DNA of 37,714 bases. Origin: Kiloniellaceae bacterium (GTDB lineage: Bacteria; Pseudomonadota; Alphaproteobacteria; Kiloniellales; Kiloniellaceae). The notes under the pieces were generated by a model that saw nothing but the letters and a program-made list of their open reading frames with translations, did no database searches and had not been told where the DNA came from. Where the stretch lies: NCBI GenBank assembly GCA_021776195.1, contig JAJFGK010000019.1, positions 1 to 37,714 of the forward strand, written 5' to 3'. A program made the position numbers and the translations under genes. Every line of letters starts with the position of its first letter. Position 1 is the stretch's first letter. Of this stretch, positions 33,400-37,714 are shown piece after piece.

Positions 33400-33497
33400 G
33401 GAAAAAAAATCGGGCCCCGCCAGTGTCATGCGGAGCCCGAGACAGTTGAACAGGCACGCTCGAGGCGGGTGGTGGTAAGGGGATCAAGCGCGCCTGT
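33400..33497 (-). ncRNA. Candidate stress-induced small RNA
   Basis: A promoter-like GGAAC-N16-CGTA on the minus strand (33528-33504) would start transcription near 33497. About 60 bases later comes a strong intrinsic terminator (33439-33402). Between them the minus strand has no reading frame with homology but does contain a C-rich single-stranded-looking stretch (CCCCTTACCACCACCCGCC). C-rich loops of this type pair with ribosome binding sites in alphaproteobacterial sRNAs, including the EcfG-dependent GsrN of Caulobacter. Homology to GsrN is not claimed. The alternative is that the terminator simply ends readthrough from the sigma/anti-sigma operon. Confidence 0.42.
33402..33439 (-). terminator. 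Intrinsic terminator on the minus strand
   Basis: On the minus strand CGGGCTCCGC and GCGGGGCCCG form a 10-bp stem with one mismatch and a 9-base loop, followed by A and eight T. This is the clearest rho-independent terminator in the window. The nearest minus-strand gene ends 290 bases upstream at 33727. Confidence 0.8.
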
Positions 33498-33503
33498 GAG
33501 ATA

Positions 33504-33528
33504 TACGCACAGCTCGTGCAATAGTTCC
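33504..33528 (-). promoter_or_regulatory. EcfG-like promoter facing the intrinsic terminator
   Basis: Minus-strand GGAAC (33528-33524), 16 bases, then CGTA (33507-33504). One base off the -10 consensus. It lies about 65 bases upstream of the terminator hairpin, with no gene between. Confidence 0.42.
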
Positions 33529-33726
33529 GCGCCGCCGTCGGCCGCTTCCGCCTTTCCATGCCGCCCGAACCCTCCAAGAGCGCAGCTACGTCAACATCGT
33601 CGCCGCAATATCCTCTTGCCGGACGCGAAGGTCGCATGGGGGGGTGAGCGGAAAGAGCGCAAACGTAACCGCCTGGGACTAGCTTTGCCGCTTTCGACGC
33701 CGAGTGACCTTAAGAGGTCCCCGACC

Positions 33727-34005
33727 TCAGTCCACCGCCTCGGGCTTTTCCCGGCTGTCGTCGAGCGCATCCAAGAGATCGAGAAATCGTTGCGGAACAG
33801 GCTCATCAAGCACTTCGGCGTTCATTTCCCTGAGCCGCCGGGCAATCCGCGAATCGGCCCTCAACCGCTTGAGCAAGTCCGGGTCTTGGACAATTGCCTC
33901 CAGAACCCGCACTTGGCACGCGGAATCGAGTTCACCATCAAGCAGTGAGCCTAAGTCCTCCTCGGTGATCGCTCTTTTCCCTATCATAGGGGACGTCCAC
34001 TCCAT
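33727..34005 (-). CDS. Small soluble anti-sigma-like protein
   Basis: A protein of 92 residues (86 if ATG 33987 is used). It begins like the cytoplasmic domain of membrane anti-sigma factors (ITEEDLGSLLDGELDSACQ) and ends with EVLDEPVPQRFLDLLDALDD. That ending resembles both the pre-membrane segment of those anti-sigmas (VLDEPVPxRL) and the NepR core (EPVPxxFxDLL). No membrane helix follows, so it is predicted to be soluble. Its start overlaps the 3' end of the ECF sigma gene by 50-68 bases, a strong sign of a coupled sigma/anti-sigma pair. Confidence 0.7.
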   Translation of the reverse strand: MEWTSPMIGKRAITEEDLGSLLDGELDSACQVRVLEAIVQDPDLLKRLRADSRIARRLREMNAEVLDEPVPQRFLDLLDALDDSREKPEAVD

Positions 34006-34492
34006 CCTGGTCGTCCAGGCTCAACATTTCTCTCAGGGCATTGCGGGCACGCGACAAGCGCGACCTGACGGTACCCACTGGCACGCCGACAATTTCCGCT
34101 GCCTCTCCATAGCTGTAGCCCTGCATCCCAATCAACAAGATCACGTAGCGCTGTGTGCTGGGCAGCTCAGCCACGGCCGAGGCCACCTCGTTAAGCAGAA
34201 TCTTGTCGCCCTGCCGTGGCTCCACCCTAGCAGAATCGATCAAATAGGGCACCCCGGTCGTGGTCCAACGATCGCTGCCGCGGCGGCAGGTGTCGACAAA
34301 GAGACGATGTAGAATAGTAAACAACCATGAGCGCAGGTTTGTTCCCGTTGCAAAGGAGTTTCTGTTGGCCATGGCACGGACGATGCAGTCCTGCACCAGG
34401 TCGTCGGCTCGATCGCCATGCTTCAAAAGAGAAATCGCAAATCTTCTTATGTGCGGCAATTCTTCGACAAGCTCGTTGTTCCGGAAACCCAT
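33938..34492 (-). CDS. ECF sigma factor, second
   Basis: A 184-residue ECF sigma factor. Region 2: LPHIRRFAISLLKHGDRADD then LVQDCIVRAMANRNSF and LRSWLFTILHRLFVD. Region 4: LPSTQRYVILLIGMQGYSYG then EAAEIVGVPVGTVRSRLSRAR. It is distinct from the EcfG protein encoded at 27630, although both share the domain plan. The start has AAGGAG 8 bases upstream. The overlapping small gene downstream is its probable anti-sigma. No GGAAC-type promoter was found directly before it. Confidence 0.9.
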   Translation of the reverse strand: MGFRNNELVEELPHIRRFAISLLKHGDRADDLVQDCIVRAMANRNSFATGTNLRSWLFTILHRLFVDTCRRGSDRWTTTGVPYLIDSARVEPRQGDKILLNEVASAVAELPSTQRYVILLIGMQGYSYGEAAEIVGVPVGTVRSRLSRARNALREMLSLDDQDGVDVPYDREKSDHRGGLRLTA

Positions 34493-34714
34493 TGCCCAGC
34501 TCCTTGCGGTGGCCTTGTTCCGAGAGGCGCTGCGTCAACGACCGCCACTATGAAGATGGCTTGGTGTTTATGCATCTTTGGCTTGGTGGAGCGACATTCT
34601 GCCTCTCCGCGCCTTCCCTTGGTAAAGGCAACCTGCACCGCCAAAATCCACCGCGCGCCTACATAGGTTAGGGTCCGGAAAAAAGATTCTGCTACGATTT
34701 CGGCACTGGCAGTC
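34493..34714. other. Divergent spacer upstream of the second ECF sigma gene
   Basis: About 220 bases before the plus-strand EcfG-type site. The minus-strand promoter of the sigma gene should lie here but no consensus was identified. Open frames here lack recognisable domains. Confidence 0.4.
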
Positions 34715-34739
34715 GGAACCGCCAGGTCGCTATCGCGTT
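34715..34739 (+). promoter_or_regulatory. EcfG-type promoter upstream of a small hypothetical gene
   Basis: GGAAC (34715-34719), 16 bases, then CGTT (34736-34739), a full consensus match about 95 bases upstream of the GTG at 34835. Confidence 0.65.
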
Positions 34740-34834
34740 GTCTCTGGAGTCCGGCCGATCACAGTCTTGCCATCCGCAAGCCGCGTTGCCAGCGCTGATC
34801 CGACCAGCCATAGATCGGAGAAAGGACGCCCCTT

Positions 34835-35131
34835 GTGAATGACGCTCGCCACACGCAAGACATCCATGCGGCAGGTTTAGCCGCCATAACTATCTGTGAA
34901 TCCCTGCTCATCGCACTCACCGAGAAGGGATTGTTGGGCCAGGACGAGGCCCAGTTCGTTCTTGAAGACGCGATGCACAGTCACCGGACCTCTGCACATG
35001 AGGGCAGAGCAAAAGACCTGCATGGGGCGGCTGCCCGTTTTATCGAGCTGATACTCGCCAATTCGAACGCCGAACTCGGGACGAGCAAAATTGGGCAGAG
35101 GAGCGACGATGGTCGCGATTGCTTCAAGTGA
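34835..35131 (+). CDS. Conserved small alphaproteobacterial protein of unknown function
   Basis: A 98-residue protein starting at GTG, with an AGAAAGGA upstream. The segment HAAGLAAITICESLLIALTE and the later QFVLEDAMHSHR and FIELILANSNA match a pattern seen in small uncharacterised alphaproteobacterial proteins (from memory). It is mostly helical with no membrane segment. The strong GGAAC-N16-CGTT site suggests it is stress-induced. Confidence 0.7.
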   Translation: MNDARHTQDIHAAGLAAITICESLLIALTEKGLLGQDEAQFVLEDAMHSHRTSAHEGRAKDLHGAAARFIELILANSNAELGTSKIGQRSDDGRDCFK

Positions 35132-35212
35132 TCCCGCCCTACCGGGGTCGGCCGATCGACCGAGCCCCGCAGCGAGGCGGCCCAATTCATTACAACCGAC
35201 AAGGGCGGACCG

Positions 35213-36040
35213 ATGCCAAACTCCTTTGCAGAGCCTCAAGAAGTTGCCGTGGTTCAGCCTTTGAAGAAAAAGATGGAGGTCTTTCTGGACCTCAAGAATG
35301 ACGAAAAGCAGTGCATACGCGACCTCGAGAGAAGCGATGTTCACCTTCGGCGCGGCGAGACGCTTATCGACGAAGGCGAACCCCAGCAATACATTTACGT
35401 CCTGCAGCGGGGCTGGTGCATGGTGGCGCGCACCTTGGACGACGGCCGACGACAGATTACAAGCTTCGCGATACCCGGAGACTTTCTCTGCTTCAATGCG
35501 GGTCTGTTCGCACTGTCGTCCAGAAGCATCTCGACTTTGACCGATGTGCACGCCTACCGCTTGCAGATGAACGACCTGTTACAGATGTTTTCGGCCTGTC
35601 CCCGTCTGGCCGCCGCCTTCGCCTGGTGCAATGCGCAAGACGAATCAATCCTGGCAGAAAGACTTACCAGTGTCGGGCGGCGTTCCGCCTATGAGCGCAT
35701 GGCACACCTCTTCATCGAGCTTTGGCGCCGTTTGGAGCTGTTGGACCTCACGGAAAACGAAGAGTTCCTGCTTCCTGTCACAAGAGAGCAACTGGCCGAC
35801 GCCGTGAGTATGACCACGCTTCACGTCTACCGCACGCTGCGCAAGCTACAGGACAACAAACTCGTTCAGCTCGGTGCGAAGGGGGTCAAGATTCTCGACA
35901 TGGATGGTCTTCACGAGGCCGCCAAGTTCGAGGAGGCCTACCTCCACTATACCGAGATACCCAAACAAACGGAGCGCATGCTGGGCCGTGTGTCGAACTT
36001 GAGGGGCCTGGACAGTGGCTTTAAATCACACGCCCGCTGA
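35213..36040 (+). CDS. Crp/Fnr family transcriptional regulator
   Basis: A 275-residue regulator with an N-terminal cyclic-nucleotide-binding-type beta barrel (LRRGETLIDEGEPQQYIYVL through ITSFAIPGDFLCF), a long dimer helix and a C-terminal winged helix (LPVTREQLADAVSMTTLHVY then RTLRKLQDN). The N-terminal cysteine set of Fe-S FNR proteins is not present, so direct oxygen sensing by a cluster is unlikely. It is about 30 residues longer than usual at the C-terminus. It may be cotranscribed with the preceding small gene (80-base gap). Confidence 0.88.
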   Translation: MPNSFAEPQEVAVVQPLKKKMEVFLDLKNDEKQCIRDLERSDVHLRRGETLIDEGEPQQYIYVLQRGWCMVARTLDDGRRQITSFAIPGDFLCFNAGLFALSSRSISTLTDVHAYRLQMNDLLQMFSACPRLAAAFAWCNAQDESILAERLTSVGRRSAYERMAHLFIELWRRLELLDLTENEEFLLPVTREQLADAVSMTTLHVYRTLRKLQDNKLVQLGAKGVKILDMDGLHEAAKFEEAYLHYTEIPKQTERMLGRVSNLRGLDSGFKSHAR

Positions 36041-36204
36041 GGGCGCGTCGGCGCGCTGAGGCCCACCAGAATGACCCGGGCCCGACATCCCCGAAATCCC
36101 TAAATGACAAGCTCCGGCCTAGAGTTCGCGCCCCAATCGATCTTGCACCGCGCGCAAGTCCGCCGGCCAGCCAGACGCCCACTGGCACCGGCTCCGAAAT
36201 CTCG

Positions 36205-36229
36205 GGAACCGAAGAACGACTAGTGCGTT
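36205..36229 (+). promoter_or_regulatory. EcfG-type promoter of the four-helix-bundle gene
   Basis: GGAAC (36205-36209), 16 bases, then CGTT (36226-36229), full consensus, about 60 bases before the GTG at 36292. Confidence 0.7.
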
Positions 36230-36291
36230 GGTGCGGTTAGCGGGAAGCCCGGAAGGGGTGGCACCAGAACCATTGGAAAGGACAGAGATCC

Positions 36292-36735
36292 GTGGACAAG
36301 AGCGAAATCTGCGACACACTCAACTCCGTTATCGAAACCATGCGGGACGGCGAAGAGTTCTACAATGAAGCCAAGCAAATGGTGGACCGTCCGGACTTGA
36401 AGGGCATGTTCGACCACCTCGCCGGCGTGCGCGCCAGCGCGGTCGAGACCCTGAGCGGAAAAGTCGAAGCCTACGGCGGAAAAGCCGCCAGCGGGGGATC
36501 GGCGGCCGGCAACCTGCGACGCCTGTTCGACAAGGCAAAGGCCATGCTGTCGAGTGACGACACGGCCAGTCTGATCTCATCGCTCGAGGAGGCCGAGGAC
36601 CGCGCACTCGAAGAACTCCGCACGGCGGTCGGTCAGGATTTGCCGGCAGCCGACAAACAGGTTTTGCAGGGATACCTGGGCGAGATCCAGAAGTCCCACG
36701 ACCGAATGCGCAAACTCGAACTACAAGTCCAGTAG
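36292..36735 (+). CDS. DUF2383 / PA2169-type four-helix-bundle protein
   Basis: A 147-residue ferritin-like helical protein: ICDTLNSVIETMRDGEEFYN, then ASAVETLSGKVEAYGG and a C-terminal helix LQGYLGEIQKSHDRMRKLE. This layout is that of the PA2169/DUF2383 family, widespread stress-associated proteins without known activity. The start is GTG, preceded by AAAGGACAGAG. Transcription probably starts from the GGAAC site at 36205. Confidence 0.82.
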   Translation: MDKSEICDTLNSVIETMRDGEEFYNEAKQMVDRPDLKGMFDHLAGVRASAVETLSGKVEAYGGKAASGGSAAGNLRRLFDKAKAMLSSDDTASLISSLEEAEDRALEELRTAVGQDLPAADKQVLQGYLGEIQKSHDRMRKLELQVQ

Positions 36736-36970
36736 ACTGGCTTCGGGGTTTCCGACGATCAGGGATTGCGGGGATCGCCATATCGGTCTCCGCAATCTCG
36801 ACGGACCCCTGTCGAGACCGTCATTCGGTTCCTCCGGCAAGCCACAGGTGCCGCCGGTTCGGCGGCTCTGATCTCGACTACGCCTTGTCCCACCGACGGA
36901 CCTTACAGGCGATTTCGCCGCTCATCGGCAAACCGGGACCTCGAAGTCCCTGCAATCAAGGAGTCTGATC

Positions 36971-37129
36971 GTGGACCTCATCCGCATCGTGCTTTCGATA
37001 CTTCTCCCGCCCTTGGGCGTGTTCTTACAGGTCGGTATTGGCGGCCACTTCTGGCTCAACATCCTTTTGACTTTGCTTGGCTACATTCCCGGCATTGTGC
37101 ACGCGATTTGGGTGATCGCGAAACAATGA
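36971..37129 (+). CDS. Pmp3 / YqaE family small membrane protein
   Basis: A 52-residue proteolipid made of two membrane helices: VDLIRIVLSILLPPLGVFLQ and FWLNILLTLLGYIPGIVHAI. The LPPLGVFLQVG and LGYIPGIVHAIW motifs are diagnostic for the Pmp3/UPF0057 family, linked to cation homeostasis and stress in plants, fungi and bacteria. GTG start with AAGGAG 7 bases upstream. It overlaps the next gene by ATGA. No EcfG-type site was seen before it; it may be read from the site at 36205. Confidence 0.9.
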   Translation: MDLIRIVLSILLPPLGVFLQVGIGGHFWLNILLTLLGYIPGIVHAIWVIAKQ

Positions 37130-37551
37130 ACCTGGGCTTGGTGCCTGGCGGCCGCAGGGGGTCTGGTGTCATGCGAAGAGACTCGCCACGCGATCCGCGC
37201 AGCGCCGATGCAAGAGAGGCGACCCTCGCGCGTCTGCGACGCCTCGCCACTTTGCTGGACAGTCGGTTCCGTCTGCCCGGCACATCCTGGAAGATAGGTC
37301 TGGACGGTCTCGTCGGCTTGATCCCCGGGATCGGCGATGGCGCGACAGGCCTGCTGTCGGCTTACATCGTCGTGGAAGCCTGGCGCCTTGGCGTGCGAAA
37401 GAGGACGCTCGCCAAGATGATCTTCAACGCGGGCATCGATGCTTTGCTCGGCAGCATTCCCCTGCTTGGCGATCTTTTCGACCTTGGCTGGAAGGCGAAC
37501 AACAAGAACATCGATCTGCTCTTCGGCGATCTTGGCGTGCCGCGCTCGTGA
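37126..37551 (+). CDS. DUF4112 family membrane protein
   Basis: A 141-residue protein. The core RLATLLDSRFRLPGTSWKIG then GLDGLVGLIPGIGDGATGLL is typical of DUF4112. A second hydrophobic hairpin follows (FNAGIDALLGSIPLLGDLFD). The function is unknown. ATG 37126 overlaps the Pmp3 stop. ATG 37171 (MRRDSPRD) is an alternative start closer to the conserved part. Confidence 0.85.
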   Translation: MNLGLVPGGRRGSGVMRRDSPRDPRSADAREATLARLRRLATLLDSRFRLPGTSWKIGLDGLVGLIPGIGDGATGLLSAYIVVEAWRLGVRKRTLAKMIFNAGIDALLGSIPLLGDLFDLGWKANNKNIDLLFGDLGVPRS

Positions 37552-37714
37552 CAGAGCTTCGCAAATCGCTGCCCGCTAGCCCGGATAATTCACGAACGGT
37601 TCTAAAGTAGATTTTTCGGTTAGTTTGTTGAGTTTTCTCGTCTCGGTTCGGCGATTTTCTTTGGTCGTGCCGGGGCGCCGATGGTTTTGCTGCTTGAGGC
37701 GCGATTTTGGCGCG
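37552..37714. other. AT-richer terminal segment, possible insertion-sequence end
   Basis: After the last gene the base composition becomes visibly richer in T (runs such as GATTTTTCGG and GAGTTTTCTCG). The sequence CTAGCCCGGATAATTCACGA resembles, from memory, insertion-sequence termini seen in alphaproteobacteria. The window ends before any transposase could be read, so this is only suggestive. Confidence 0.3.

Noticed and set aside
33254..33637. 127-codon minus-strand frame over the candidate sRNA
   Set aside because: It runs through the intrinsic terminator and into the DUF2188 gene, and shows no domain.
34517..34521. Minus-strand GGAAC just before the second ECF sigma gene
   Set aside because: The expected -10 position would fall on the ribosome binding site and start codon and has no CGTT-like sequence.

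Overview
The window reads as chromosomal DNA of a GC-rich alphaproteobacterium. The strongest taxonomic marker is a PhyR-like / NepR / EcfG general stress response locus (about 26.7-28.2 kb), a module restricted to Alphaproteobacteria. Around it are nine GGAAC-N16/17-(C/G/T)GTT promoter-like sites of the EcfG class. No rRNA, tRNA, CRISPR array or complete transposase gene was seen.

Region 1 (1-2.9 kb, + strand): the 3' end of an amino-acid type ABC ATPase, an enolase-superfamily enzyme and an orphan CTP-synthase-like glutamine amidotransferase, joined by ATGA overlaps through a 20-codon mini-ORF. A decayed copy of a stress-gene locus (2.88-3.33 kb) follows. It is a fusion of the starts of two genes whose better copies lie 20 kb away.

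Region 2 (3.6-22.9 kb): an amine and polyamine catabolism island. It holds three paralogous trimethylamine-dehydrogenase-type flavo/Fe-S enzymes, two flavin amine oxidases (one with a Tat signal and coupled to a vWA protein), a PotD-B-C-A-like polyamine ABC transporter, a BetI-like TetR regulator and a phosphoethanolamine-methyltransferase-like enzyme. Accessory genes sit among them: an AAC(3)-I-like acetyltransferase, a SET-domain protein and a RimJ/RimL-type acetyltransferase. The likely logic is uptake of an amine by the transporter, oxidative dealkylation or deamination by the flavoenzymes, and control by the TetR protein. A MITE-like element of about 290 bp has inserted between the second and third dehydrogenase paralogues.

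Region 3 (22.9-37.6 kb): a general stress response island. It includes a PRC-barrel gene interrupted by an in-frame amber codon, two OmpA-family proteins, a peptidoglycan-binding protein, a PhyR sigma-like domain lacking its receiver, NepR and EcfG. A minus-strand envelope operon follows (OmpA, lipoprotein, DUF883, membrane protein, AI-2E transporter family). Small stress proteins are also present (DUF1328, BON, DUF2188, DUF2383 four-helix, Pmp3, DUF4112), with a second ECF sigma/anti-sigma pair, a Crp/Fnr regulator and a candidate terminator-bounded small RNA. Most of these genes carry an EcfG-type promoter, so the region looks like a master regulator physically clustered with its regulon.
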